From positions 310,001 through 374,000 of the forward strand of contig JAGYXB010000791.1 of assembly GCA_022495005.1 (NCBI GenBank): a stretch of 64,000 nucleotides of DNA. Reading direction: 5' to 3'. Under the pieces are notes generated by a model that was not told the DNA's origin, made no database searches, and saw only the letters and a program-made list of their open reading frames with translations. Below are positions 38,425 to 51,182 of this stretch, one piece after another. This stretch comes from Rhyacophila brunnea (taxonomy: Eukaryota; Arthropoda; Insecta; Trichoptera; Rhyacophilidae). Numbering within the stretch: the stretch's first letter is position 1; every line of letters begins with the position of its first letter. The position numbers and the translations under genes were made by a program.

Positions 38425-39594
38425 TACGGGTAGTAACTAGAAATGGATAAATGAAATTTTTAATTATTATTTTATTGATCACACGCATCTGTGGTTAACT
38501 ACTGCAAAGTGCACATAATATTATATAATAGATAATAACTAAGGTCATACCACACTACATCTGCGGTTTAATCTTAGACTATTATGCTTTAAGACCTTTT
38601 AAAACTGCTTGTCAAAACCGAGATTGCTTTATAAAAAACCCACGCACAAAATATTAAAGATATCAATAATTATTATTACATCATCCACGATTTATAATTA
38701 AAACTGAAAGGTTACAAAATGTCACAATAATAATATGTACAATGTTGTTATGTCGGGTATCGTGTATGATTTATAAGTACATACTTAATATAATATCTGT
38801 CGTATGCGCTTTTCGACTCTTTCATGTCACGTAAAAAAAACCCATTTAAAAACCTGCAAATTTAGATGCTATTAATTCCTCTCACCCGTAGTCATGTTGA
38901 TTCATATTATGTATTTAGACGCATATCACACATACTTCACAGTTAATTGGACAAAGCTGACGATGCAATCAGTATTTTTTCGTATATAATTCATCGTAGT
39001 TATTATTTTATTAATAATTAAAGTTAAGTTAATCATTTAATTTATTTAAGTATGTTTAGGAAGACTCAAAGGATGGCAAAATTAAAAAGTGGTCACGATC
39101 CTCAGCCATGAGTGTACGACCAAGAAGAAGGAAGACTTTAATGAAATACTTATCTCTTTCTTTACAATATTTAATTAACATGTATTACGGACAAAAAAAC
39201 GAAACTACGTTGTATAACATGTTTTTCATACATATTTAATTTCATAAATTTAACGCGAAAGAAGTTAAAAATATATTAATTTTAAGAATTCATTTGAAAA
39301 TGTCCTTCTGAGGCGGACGAAACCGGTCCTAATCTATTGTATAAAAGTGGAATAAGTACTACAAAAAAATTGCGTTTTATTAAATAAAAACAACAATACA
39401 ATGCAGTTCCACCATGAATTGACAGTTAACAAAATAAAAGAAATTTAAGAATTTCATTCATTTCAATTCTAAAAAGCTGTTAAAAACTAATCATGATCTT
39501 AGTTTTACTTGAAATACATGAAAAAATGCTTTAATCTTCTCATATATTATACATAACTACATCAGAAAAAATCGTAGAAAAAGTTAGTACCGAA
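38425..39594. other. AT-rich stretch with a possible LINE tail
   Basis: At 39061-39150, AAAGTGGTCACGATCCTCAGCC followed by GACCAAGAAGAAGGAAG resembles a common insect retroelement 3' end. It is too short to assign firmly. No gene otherwise. Confidence 0.35.
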
Positions 39595-39665
39595 TGTGAT
39601 TTGAACCTAACATTAATCGGAATTCAGGCGGTTAGCTTCGTCGATTAACATATAGATACAATTCC
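39595..39665 (-). repeat. tRNA-like SINE head
   Basis: On the minus strand an A-box-like ATCGACGAAGCTAACCGCC is followed by TTAGGTTCAAATCAC (B box). The flanking arms do not pair. Probably a worn SINE. Confidence 0.4.
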
Positions 39666-40365
39666 CAATCACGCCGAAATTTCCTAACAACTATGAATTT
39701 GAAATGTTAGTTAAGTTTCTGTTATAGTGGAACAACATATCCTAGCAAAGATTGCGATGTCTTCTAGTGCGCACGATTTACAGGGTAAACTTAATTATTG
39801 ATACCATTATTATTTCAGCCTGTTCTTACATTAAGCTTATTGCATCGTTTTCTATAACTGGGCGTCTCTCTAACTATGTTATATTTTCTGTCAAAACTAT
39901 CGAACTTTACGTTTGTATTGTATGTTTATAATTGAGTTGCCTAGAGTCCATAACTCACAGATTCATAAAATCGTGTTTTGAGATAATCGCAAAAAAACCA
40001 CCAGAGCACTGTTTTTGTAATTAGAAGAAATGTATTGAACTCCCTTGAATATTGATGGGCGAGTGAGTCGATTTACATTATTTAAAAAATATATATAATA
40101 TGATACTCATAACGCTGCAGATACACAGCAAACAGAAATAGAGCTCCCTGATTGGTTAGAAAGGCCATGGTGACAGAACTCACCTTATTCATTGAAAAAT
40201 GTGAGTTATGGACACCAACAGTCATTTTTATCAATAATTTGCACATGGCTTAAAATGGCTTTTGATACCCAACTATTTTTCTTTATATATATATTAATGC
40301 CTTTAGAATCACTTAGTACCTATATTTAACTAAAAAATGACAACATTGCAAAATGTGAGTTATCA
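39666..40365. other. gene-free AT-rich stretch
   Basis: No gene or recognised repeat. Confidence 0.5.
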
Positions 40366-40373
40366 CTCTAGGC

Positions 40374-42141
40374 CAGTGGTCGGCAAACTTATTAGTCAAA
40401 AGAGCCAAATATCAACATTACAACGATTGAGATTTCTTCTGAGAGCCAAATTTCTTAAACTTAAAGTATATATATGTAGGTACACTGTTTAGTAACTTTA
40501 TAAACTTTAATTAAAGTTTTAAATCTTAATTAAACTATAAGTACACTGAATAAAACTTGATATCATACTTAATAATGATCGTATTTATTGATTAAAATTA
40601 AATTGTAAGTAAGGTATCCACACAGTTTTATTAAATCATGACAAACATTTAATATCCATCTCCTAGAAAAGTTTGGGGAAGTCAGGTTTGTATGTTGTTG
40701 TTTTTAATTTTAGGCACGATTCCAGGTTCTCGTCAATAAGACAACTTCTCAATTTACTCTTGATAAGGTTCATGCTTGAAAAAGATTGTTCGCATGAATA
40801 TGTAGAACGGAAAGTGAAAGTACGGCAAACGCTAGTTTTTTTAACTGATCATATGAGTCAGGAATACTATTCGAGGTGTTAGAAATCATCATGTATTCCT
40901 TCTCCAGGTCTTTCAAAGCAGACAACTTGTGCTGTGAACCATGTTCATATTTGTTTTTCTCCAATATGTCCAATCAGCACAGAGACGTTCAAATGTAGAG
41001 CTCCATAATTCTTTATTTTTAAATCCAGCAATTGCATTTCAAAGTTGCCAATGTCAACATTAAGGGGGGAAAAATTAATTCTGTTACATCAGCATTAAGA
41101 GGTTTTTTTTAACAAAGACTGACGTCGCTTTGCTGTTTCTGAATTCCTGAAACCTGTTGAGAAAAGTTTCCCTCGCATTTAAAATTGTTGTTTTGAAATA
41201 GCAAATGTCAATATCAGAATGATTTTCTTGGCGATGTTTCAGCAGGCTTAATTAGCAAAGATTCTCTTTCGAAATCTTGAGCATAAAGGGATAATTTGTT
41301 TTCGAATGAAATTACTTCTTCTAACATCGAAAAAAATGTGTTTCCTTCCCTCCGCAGTTTACGATTAAGCTGATTTAGATGAGACGTAACGTCCACCATG
41401 AAATATTTTTTTTGGATCAACTGATCATCTGTTTTTTTCTGGATAGTGAACACCCTTCACAAGGAGACATGCTTTGATTTCTATTAATAAGGAAGCGAAA
41501 CATTTTAAAACGTTTCCTCTTGATAACCAACGTACCTTATTATGCAGCAGAAGATCTGCATACTCACTCTCCATTTCAACAAAAAAATCTTTAAATTCGC
41601 GACAATTAAGAGCTTTTTTAGCTATAATGGAGTTGATAATCTTAATCACAAATTCCATAACTTTGCAAATTTCTTCTGGAAATGTCTGCGCATAAAGCGC
41701 TTCTTGGCGAATGATGCAATGGTAAGCAAACATTATTTTTTTCTTTCAAAATAGTAACACACCCTTTTCTTACGCCAGTCATACTTTTCGCCCTTGTTGA
41801 AATTGACACAATTTTATCGAGTGGAATATGATGTTTTTCCATGCACTCAATTACAGCATTATCCTCTCCACGTGCTTGACCTTTGAGTGGCAATAATCCT
41901 AAAAGTTCTTCTGACCAGTATATGAAATAAATCATACAAATTTGTGCTGTGTCACTTATGTAACAAGACTCGTCAACTGCTATTGATAAAGCTGAAACCA
42001 ATTTAAGATCTTCGACTTGAAGACATTTTGACTGCCCTATCTTTCACTATTTAAGTCTGTACGTGGTCATTTGTGGAAGAGCCACACTCAAGGGTCCAAA
42101 GAGCCACATGTGGCTCGCGAGCCGCACTTTGCCGACCACTG
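40374..42141 (-). mobile_element. hAT transposon with perfect target duplication
   Basis: The 1768-bp element starts CAGTGGTCGGCAAACTT and ends AGTGCGGCAAAG-complement ...TTTGCCGACCACTG, a roughly 14-bp inverted repeat. The flanking 8-bp words CTCTAGGC (40366-40373 and 42142-42149) are identical and have TA at positions 4-5, fitting Buster-type hAT targets. It is the same family as 5305-6028. It carries a broken transposase gene on the minus strand. The N-terminal third, where a BED zinc finger is expected, is missing: only about 140 bp separate the first recognisable codons from the right end. Confidence 0.93.
40663..42001 (-). pseudogene. hAT transposase, N-truncated and frameshifted
   Basis: Successive minus-strand frames carry, in order: DESCYISDTAQI and EELLGLLPLKGQARGED (42001 down to about 41760); HCIIRQEALYAQ and VRWLSRGNVLKCF (to 41425); DVTSHLNQLNRKL (about 41390); and CEQSFSSMNLIKSKL ending at TAG 40663-40665. 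This order matches the catalytic core, the RW motif and the C-terminal dimerisation domain of GTF2IRD2/ZBED-like hAT transposases. At least three frame changes and in-frame stops occur. The family's TDGAxxMTG motif reads STRAKSMTG here, so an aspartate usually counted in the catalytic triad is lost. It cannot make active transposase. Confidence 0.88.
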
Positions 42142-42149
42142 CTCTAGGC

Positions 42150-43194
42150 GATTCAATTATAGGCGTCGCGTGATGCCAATATAATTAAATTATGGTCCAC
42201 CTAAGATTAAGAAGTTTACTTTTTAAATATTGCGCTTCATTATAACAGTCGTCATTCTCAGACGGGATATACCAAAAGAACTATGATAGGTTGATAGATT
42301 ATTTTTTGAAAACTATTCTAAACGAACTCTAAATTGAGATAAAGCATCATCTCTAACTGACATTTCTTGTACTTCCCATATATAAAACAATGAGAAAATA
42401 TAAATAGATAATATAGCAAAATAAGAAACAGGTAGTAAAAAAGCACAGGACGATCAGACGACACACAACACCTGTAAAGACGACCTCGCTTTGACAAATA
42501 GCTTTCCTACTTTACACGATATTATAAAACGCTTTCTGTGAATATGTAGTTATGTGTTGAGCCATCGCAGCCGCAGAATTAAACTGGCACGACATCACCA
42601 CATTCATATAGATACATAATCTGCAATATCTCTGTTACAACGAAATATTTTTTTAATATATAAAAATAAACATTAAAAAAACAATACCACTTTCTCTTCT
42701 CTCCGTTATGATACAACTGAGAATAAGAATGTTATAATTTATAACGGACACATAAGCTAATTTTGACGTTATACTGCAGACTATCATAATAACATTAAAT
42801 ATAAAACAAAATATAACAAATTTAAAACGAATATTTATGGTTATTTAAAATCAATGACAAGGTCCTTTTAAGCGGATAAATTCGGTCATGATCGTCATTA
42901 AATTATGTAGCATAACTACTATATAATAAATATATAGTGTTTTATTCAATGATGATTGGAAATTTTAGCTGCGCTAATGGAGACGTTCTTATGAGGTAAA
43001 ATTGTACCGTGATATGAAAATGCAATTGTAAGTCCACGTTCAGATTCCAAACACCTGCACATTAGCGATATAAAACTTTATTGGACCCAAACCGCTCCAT
43101 ACCAATAGACAGACCAATAAATGGGCCCAAATGCCCCACGAAATGTCAAAAAATATGTACGCGTCAAACAGCCAAAAGCCAATCAAAAATGCAA
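42150..43194. other. gene-free AT-rich stretch
   Basis: No gene or recognised repeat. Confidence 0.5.
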
Positions 43195-43275
43195 ATCAAA
43201 TACATATGTTGTGACTTCACCGAGATCGAAGCCCCGGATGAAAGCCCATCGCGTTACGCACTGGACTACGAGGAC
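43195..43275 (-). repeat. tRNA-derived SINE, family A
   Basis: On the minus strand the head runs CCAGTGCGTAACGCGATGGG, then GGGGCTTCGATCTCGGTGAAGTC-like sequence leading into ACAACATATG. The junction GTGAAGTCACAA matches the copy at 695-835. The B box has drifted (GCTTCGATCTC). Confidence 0.55.
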
Positions 43276-44799
43276 CGGCATGCGTGCATTACCGGAATAC
43301 TACTACGGAAGATTACTACGGAATACGGATAAACAAAAATTATCGTAACATAACATACTTCATTAATACAATATGTGGATGACATATTACATATTGTGTT
43401 TAATTTTAACTAATATACTTAATTTCTTTCTACCAAGCTTATTAAAGAAATTTACATAAGTACTTCAACGATGTGCTCTAACTGTATCCTTTTTTTATTC
43501 TATTACTGTACTTGTTATGTTGTTATGATAAAAATTATCGTAGAACTCCAGACGCGGCTTGCGGAAACCCAGGGTACCGCGGAATCCTGATTGGGAATCT
43601 TGAGATGCTGTTCTTTCACTCAACGACAATTTGAAACGGTACTAATGCTATGTATTATTCACAGATTAATGTCTGATATGTCAAAATCATAATTTAGAAA
43701 ACTGAGAAATGTTAGTATATTTTAAGTTAACCAAAAGTTACATCAAGCAACGTTAATTAGATGCCTAACAAAAATAACTATACCTATTAATAAACTATAC
43801 ATATTATCTACGATTTTTCACAAAACACATGCATTTATAATTTTACAATACAATTTGTCAAATAATATTAGGCAACAGATGATTAACAATGCCCATATTT
43901 TGTTATATTGAAAATAAAATTAGAAGCTTTTTATGATGCTTATAATGTTTTTAAATAATTTCTGGCACATCTAAAACCCGTATGGCAATGTAATAAAATT
44001 AGTGCGTTGTATTTCACAAAGCCAATCCCCGAAACAAAATGTAGGTGGAAGATGCTTTGTATGCGAAGTATGACGGACATACGCATTATCTCGTACGTGA
44101 CCTGCGATTAAACTATTCACAATCGAACAACTTTACTGTTTAAAAGATTTCATTTGTTTTATTTTAGAAAAAAACACATTAATAACAAAGAAACCACCGT
44201 ATATAATAGATTCAGGAAATGGAAAACTATAGATTGAAAAATACCAAAATAATAGTATTTTTAGTAGGAGAACTTACTTCAAAGTACATTAATATCTATA
44301 AAGACGATTCTGAGTTCACTCGCAAATAAGTTTTAGTATAGCGCACGGGTTCCCAACTCACGGGTCGTGAGCCCAGGGTATTTTCTTTGGGATCGATAAT
44401 ATCATCGGCATAAAATTAAATGTACAACGAACAATATAATATATCCACAAATAAAATAAGTCAGTTACCGGTAGAGAAGATAAAAAATAGTCTACAATAA
44501 TCTATAAAAATTGTAATGTTTGACAGTAAACAAACAGAGATAAGTAAAGTGAAACCAAATGCTTGCCAATTGAAAAGTAGACGTAAAACTAGTGCGAAAA
44601 AGTGTACTATTTAGGTGAATAAAAAATACAGTAGCCAGAAAGAAAATAATATGATGATTGCGAATTCAGGTGTAAACATAGACAAATTGAGAGCAAATGT
44701 GATAATTGATAATCCACATGTATAATTTTATTACACGACTAGTTTTTAATTTGTATTTTTATTAAAGGTTATATTAAAAATGCCTTTCGGGCAGTGGTT
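43276..44799. other. AT-rich stretch with hAT-like terminal scraps
   Basis: At 43558-43612 AACCCAGGGTACCGCGG and TTGGGAATCTT resemble the ends of hAT elements. At 44349-44400 GGTTCCCAACTCACGGGTCG does so too, in opposite sense. I could not find partner ends or duplications, so they are unassigned scraps. No gene. Confidence 0.35.
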
Positions 44800-44990
44800 G
44801 CAGGTTACTATATCATTATCATTGGCTCTACAATCCAACACGGATTATTTATACAAGAAATGGATGTTAATCATTACTTCAACCTATAAAATCTATGCCG
44901 TCGGTTCAAACACACATTTAAAAACCAAATGTGGCGTTTCCAGACCGACGATTCGAACTCAAACCAACTAGTTCATCGCGGGCACATGTA
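44800..44990 (-). repeat. tRNA-derived SINE, family B
   Basis: The body contains AAGAAATGGATGTTAATCA and TCAAACACACATTTAAAAACC, as in the 27.2-kb copy. The head on the minus strand has GAGTTCGAATCGTCGG (worn B box) followed by TCTGGAAACGCC. Confidence 0.55.
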
Positions 44991-45589
44991 TTTATTTATG
45001 ACTGCCATAAACGTGGCGTAGGTACCTATTTATAATATATAATAGATACTTGTACCTCTAGTCTATCGCGGGTCCATAGGGTTATTATTAAAGAGGGCTT
45101 GAAAAAGTTTGAGAGCCAGTGGTGTAGAGACTTATATTTTCTGAGATACGACTGATCAAACGTTGGTTCAGCAGGTATTGCATCATTAAGTAGGTATACC
45201 TATACAAGATGGTCATAAGCGGAACCCAACTTTCACATTCAATATTATTTAGAATCAAAACCAGTAATCTTCAAAATAGTTCAATTAACGCGTTCGCGGA
45301 TTTGATATTTATGAAATAACTCACCGGCTAGTAATCGTGAGAGTAAAAATGGGACCGTAATTGCATTGATAGTAATAATTTATCGATTTTTCCGCAAAAC
45401 CTGTGTATCAACAAAACACAGTATGTACACTGTACAGAATGCATCAAAAATAGTGACTACTATTACTACTTCGTTACCTGTTGTTATTTTCATGCATATG
45501 TTATTTTATCAACATCAGCTAATTCTATTTATCTATGTATCTATTTCCTCAGAAATAAACTACGTTCTACCTGTTGTTAGGTGCAATTG
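44991..45589. other. gene-free AT-rich stretch
   Basis: No gene or recognised repeat. Confidence 0.5.
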
Positions 45590-45765
45590 GATGACTATTA
45601 CATCGCATATCCTCGTTTGATCCCTGATACAATCATCACCTCTCCATACCACGCTGCACTCTAAATTCCTGGATCTCTTTTTTATCCAGGGTCCATGTTT
45701 CGCAAGAATGTAATTACGGAGCATACCTACATACTTATTGAACACTGCTTTTTACGCATAATGGG
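45590..45765 (-). pseudogene. RTE LINE ORF2 fragment, minus strand
   Basis: Minus-strand frames read CETWTLDKKEIQEF then VQRGMER and two stops, with VFNKYVGML-like sequence just before it in another frame. The order VFNxxVxPxLxYxCETWTL...QRxMER is the segment that follows the reverse transcriptase in RTE LINEs, and the same words occur in the better copy at 54984-56640. Frameshifted and truncated at both sides. Confidence 0.65.
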
Positions 45766-48700
45766 AGGTCACTTTCAAACATTATTCAGGCAGCCAAAAT
45801 ATTATTTATTATAATATGTTAAAAAACCATCTATCATAGTTTTATAGGTGTTTCTAAAATTTTCGGGAGCCTTATCTCACACTAGCATTCGAGTTATTGA
45901 AAGAGAAAAGAGAATATAGATAACAATAATAATATGTGCGAAACACCATCTTTCACAAAGTACAATTCAAAGTTTCAACAGTAAACATATTTATATTTAA
46001 ATAAAAACATATTTTTTTTAAATAGGTATCTACCTACCTGCTTTTTCCACGGGTTTTATTTTTAAAATCAAGGTTGGATTTGTCGGTTATATACTGCATT
46101 TATCCAACTAATAACATATGGAAATTCTAGATTTTACACAATCTTGTATTTTCGATTGATTATTTCATGACCTTCTACCAAATTACAAACTAATTTCCAT
46201 TTCTTACGAGCTTATTATTTCCACATAATATCTGAAGCAGTGGGTACAATCCGAGTCTGGCAATATTGGGATATTGTTTTTTTCAATGTGTAAGTATTTG
46301 ACCCAGCGCACGGACCCAACGTTTTGGATGAATAGCCTCAAATCTGTAAAGGGCCATATTTCTACTCGTGAAAGAAAATATGAATCCACTAATTATTTTT
46401 TGCATACTCTCGAAAAATTTGTTAGGAATACCAACACATATCTTAGGATCGACTGTGGAAATTATTAAAATTCTACTATTTACAAATAAAACAATTAAAA
46501 TAAAAACAGACTGATTATTACTTTTTGATAATATTTTTATTTTAACTATGCTGAGAGTGGTCAAATACAATATACCCACTAATATAATCTAATAACCTAC
46601 ATACAATAATTACAAAAAACCTTTCGAATGGGTCTGCTAATTTTCAGAAAGTTTTATTTTCAATTGATAACAAGTTAATTATCTAGTTGGGTTAATTAAG
46701 AAACTTTCTTGCTATAAATGTATTCCGATGCATTGAAAATCGTTAAAAAACTAGTTTTATCTATCCGATAAAATGGTTGCAGTAAATTTCCAATTTTGTT
46801 AATGCTTTAGGGCAAAATTGATTCAAGTTTTTTCGGACAATTAAGTTCAATTGAACTAGTTTTCCAACATGTGCGTTGCCTAAATCATTGGGAATAAGTA
46901 GGTACCTACCTTTTTTGGAACATGGTAAGAGCTAGGTCAAAAATCGAGATTAACGACATGTCGCTTTAAAATTAAAAGCTCGATATACTTACGTACTTCC
47001 ATTAGGTTTTATAACGACATTAAATCTAATACGAATATTCGTACTAATAATTATCTACTTATTACTTATAACTTATAATATTATCCCTTTCGTGGCCAAA
47101 GACGTATATAATCATGTTTAATTTATAATTTAAACTGTATTTGCATAACATTTTAAATCATTTGATGTGCAATCATATACTTAACTACAGATATAAACAA
47201 ATTTAATTATTTAAAATGTCAATATACAATTTTTTATTGATGGTAGGTATGTATCTTTATGCCTACTATTCATTAGTCTGATGATTATTTTCCTTAGAGA
47301 TGATAATAATAATATATCAAATTAATAATATGTGTTTTGGATTTACATATTCAAGTATCTCTGCATTTCGTTTATTGATTAACTATTTTAATTTGATCCT
47401 TGTATATAAAATGATAGTTACGATCGACTAAATTAATTATAAAAAAATAAATAACGTATAAGAAACCCAGCTGTAGAGACGGAGCACAGATATTATAAAA
47501 GTGAATTTAAAAATAAGTTGCTAATCCTGATGTTAACTGCAAGCAATTTGGCAATGCAGATTCATTTGTAGCAAACATTAGAGTTTTGAGCTCTGACGTT
47601 AATTCGACAGGGCTGCACTGAGGTTTTTAAAAAAAACTTGCAATAGTATCCATGGGCGGCTGGCTCCTAGGGTCAAATAGTCAATGACCTCCCAAAAATA
47701 AATATCTTACAATCTATATACATTATACAATGTCAATTATCTCCTATATATTATTATCCTACGCCTTTTTCCGTTTTGGCGAGCGATCGTAACGTGACGC
47801 ACGCTAATTTGTATGTACGTGTATCTAACCACCATACACACACACACGTATCTCAACTCTCACAAGCGTTTCTCGGTCAATTTCATGAACGCCAAGATTC
47901 ATATTTCTTAATAATATTTCTTTCTCTCTCATTTCCCATATGTGAGACGGAAAGAAAGCACAAAACACGCCTTTTTTTCATATTGTTTTATCGCTTGCAT
48001 ACACTAAATTTTGGTCATTGCCGAAAACGAGACAGCTATACTATTTTCAATATGTAAAATGAAACAGAATGATATAAATTTTTCCTTAAATGTTTCAAGA
48101 GTTTTGTTCTGTGGTTTCAAGGTCTCATTTGTGCGGCAAACCTTTTTATTCTTATTTGTTGTCGCTTATTATTTCAAACTGACCATTGTTCTCTGAAAGT
48201 TTCATATTATTATGTTATTAATTTGTAGTTCAGTTTAAATCCAACCTTTGAGTAAAACCCATCGACTGCATTTTCTGTATTAAACCATTGTGTACAAGTT
48301 ACCGATTAAAATGTAATCTGCTATATTAATCATAAAGTTACCTTCTAATGAGATCAGTGGAAATATAAAAAGTGTTTATATATAAATGATCCCGCCATTC
48401 CATAACACTAGGTATTATAACGGAGTTTTTATTAAATGTGTTTGATTGTTTTAATCTTATGTTCTTAAATAGTATTAAGTACAACAGTTATTAGGTGTAT
48501 AAATAGACACACAAAGTTTATTTTTTGACCTAATTTACAAAAAATTATAACGTGTTGGGTGCAATTTCGGTTAACGATGAGTTGACAACGTGAAAAATGG
48601 AATTTTTTTAAGGGTAAGTAACCTACATATAAAAATTTATAGTACTTCTTATATAATGTATAAAAAGCTAATTTGCAATACGTCTTTTAAGTATACAACG

Positions 48701-48942
48701 AAAAGGCAAATTAAAATAATATATTCAAAATTGACCTACCCCGTTGCCAGGCTTAAGGCCGCTATTGATAGTATCTATCATTAGCGTAAAATAAGTTTTT
48801 TTTATACAATGAATTTATACAATTTGTTATTGCTAGAGCAATAACAAAAACATCGCAAATAACAGTAGGTACACCATGCATACAGTATACCGCTAATGTT
48901 GCTATGTCATATAATATTATTTTTCTATGTCTACCGATTCAA
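45766..48942. other. gene-free AT-rich stretch
   Basis: A minus-strand 98-codon open frame at 46283-46579 has faint likeness to the region after LINE reverse transcriptases (HPKRWVRALG) but nothing I would assign. A patch at 47640-47700 (CATGGGCGGCTGGCTCC) may be a scrap of a DNA transposon end. No gene. Confidence 0.4.
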
Positions 48943-49289
48943 CGTGATACATCAGTGAAACGGCAAATAATTTTCAACTATAGGCGCGACGAAATTTTGG
49001 ACTCGCTGCCATTCGGAGAGAGAACGTCGAGCTGGAAACACGTCAATTTGTTTCGTGATGATGAAAGATGACTAAAAACGTTACCCATTCACTTTAAAAA
49101 GAAGACATGTCAATGAATATATTATTATTGGTACTGATAGAACAATAAACAGAACATTAAATGGACGCATGTTGGATTTATATAACAAATTATATTTCGT
49201 TTGGCATGCGTCATTTGCACCCGCGACCCGCAATCCGCGCGTCGCCTAGCCACGATCTTTTTATACCGTGCCTCAACTGAGGTATAGCC
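48943..49289 (+). mobile_element. TTAA-flanked MITE, copy 3 of 3
   Basis: A 347-bp copy has the same orientation as copy 1. The right flank is TTAA (49290-49293). The left flank reads TTCAA, so the target site has changed there. It is the most diverged copy (for example CGTGATACATCAGTG at the left end), which suggests an older insertion. It lies about 35 bp before the R1/Jockey-like LINE end. Confidence 0.82.
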
Positions 49290-49324
49290 TTAAGTAAAAA
49301 AACGATTCCCTCCAGGTATAGTCC

Positions 49325-49905
49325 ATATTCTATTGTTGACAACACCAGTCAGTTTTTGACAGGCCATGGTGGATTCGCTGCCAAGCTCTATGATCTTGAA
49401 CTTACCCGGCCAACAAGTCGATGTGGCGGAGAACTACATGATGCAAACCACAGCCTCTGGGAATGTCTGAGTATGTGCTCCGAGAGGGAAGAGATGCTTA
49501 AATTTATCCAACCAGCTGTTGGGCCCATCAGGCCGTCCGACCTGGCCGCCACAAATGCCAAATATATTGCATTAAAAATTGCGGGGTCTTATTGCGGACG
49601 TGAAGATCTCTTGACATAGTTTCTTTGTCCGTATTGTTTTAGCTTTGTTTTTTTGTGTCTTATATAATATCATTAAATTCATTTATTTCTGTTACGTAAC
49701 CGTGCCTTTCTCTCCCATGGCACTTTTTAAAATTACGTTTTTCAGTAAACTTAGTCAAAGCTCGCTTGAGAGTGTGGCGATCTCAGTCTTGGGTATCTGC
49801 TCACATTTCCAGGCGTAAACAACTGCTGATGCTTCACATCCAAACGCAGGGCCTCTTGATACGCTCGATTAGGACCGAGTGTGGTGCGGTTGGTTTGGAG
49901 GGTTC
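49325..49905 (+). mobile_element. R1/Jockey-like LINE, ORF2 C-terminus plus 3' UTR
   Basis: The coding part (to TAG 49617-49619) reads TSQFLTGHGGFAAKLYDLEL, then SRCGGELHDANHSLWEC, and ends YCGREDLLT. The LTGHGxF start and a C-x-H-x-C pattern are typical of the segment after RNase H in R1/Jockey-type ORF2. The domain is intact here but everything upstream is missing (5' truncation). The 3' UTR includes a GTGCC...GGCAC hairpin (about 49710-49732) and is shared, inverted, with 36182-36502. The 3' limit is set by where the two copies stop matching. Confidence 0.8.
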
Positions 49906-51182
49906 ATGTTTGTGTTGTTGATAACAGGTAACACAGAATTGTTGATATGATTTTCTTAATGCATAATTTCAAAACATCGCAAAATATAAACCTAACCTTA
50001 AAAAGCTATCCATTTCCCAGGATATATAATATATTATGTATGATAAACGAAAAAATACAATAATATAACGTTTACAGTAAAGACGGCGTCCCTAATTCAT
50101 TCCAATTAAAAGAGTTACAATTTACAATTGATAATTAAATTGGATTTACGTAAGTACATTTCTGTTTATGGCTCTATTTTTTGCATGATGCATTTTTTGT
50201 GAAGGCCAATTCAATATTAATAATATGCAATGAATATTATGTATGTGAGTTAATTTTGTCGAAGCGTTATCCCGATTGACTGTCAAGGAGACGTAGGTAA
50301 ACGAACATCCACCAATGCATTTTCCAATTGATTTAATTGATAGGCATTTTTAAATATTATATTGGCAAAATACTTCCCTATACGCCGCAGAGGCGTCAAT
50401 TTAGCGAATTCAAATCGTGAAATGGCAAGTGTTATTGTAGGTAGTGGAGACGTTCTGTTTTTTTAATGTTACATACCTACCGAATTGCATATTATTATTA
50501 TTATTATTATCATCTAGAGACACTTTTAATAAGGCGCGCACTCTGAATATTGGTATGGGGGGTCCATTTTGAAAAATGGTTCATAATAATTTATTATTGA
50601 CTTTTAAGTCAGCGGAAGGAGCGGGGTTAACAAAATCTAGCTGGTGCTACTGATTTACGCATTCAAAACACTTTTCCGGGAACATACCCATACCCAGACG
50701 CTCCGGGATTTGAGTCTAGCGATGAAAACTAGCTGCAAGCCAGTGCATAATGACGAGTACCTACGAGTTACTGCGATCTGTCACATCTTCAAGTAATTAT
50801 CAAATTCGCGTGGCCTAACAGTTATAAATTATTGGGATCGTTAGTGTCCACGCTATCTTGTTTTTTAGACATGCTGCGTCAGAATATTAAAGCAAACATT
50901 GGATGCTCCAGCCAGATGGATGCGCCAATTCATGAATGTCGCGCGTCTTACAATATAATTAACAATGCATAATATATAAATGATGAGCAGTTTTAAGGGT
51001 ACACGTCTGATTTTAGTAAAAATAGGTTAAGTGGACATTGACAACTGAAATACCTATGTACATATTATTAATAATGTGCCTATTAAATCCATCCCTATAG
51101 ATAGATAGATTCTAGAAAACGACAAAACGAAAGTAGGGAACAACAGCACAAAAGAAAACTCTGGTACCTATTACAGGGTATA
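49906..51182. other. AT-rich stretch with a microsatellite and SINE-like scrap
   Basis: An (ATT)n run is at 50491-50510. On the minus strand about 50690-50770 carries ATGCACTGGCTTGC and GACTCAAATCCCGG, which resemble A and B boxes of a worn SINE. No gene. Confidence 0.4.

Noticed and set aside
46283..46579. Possible LINE post-RT fragment on the minus strand
   Set aside because: The likeness is faint and no second conserved motif was found.
49356..49619. Host gene with a GGELH-type motif
   Set aside because: The LTGHGGF start and C-x-H-x-C pattern, with a 3' UTR shared with another copy, identify it as the tail of a LINE ORF2.
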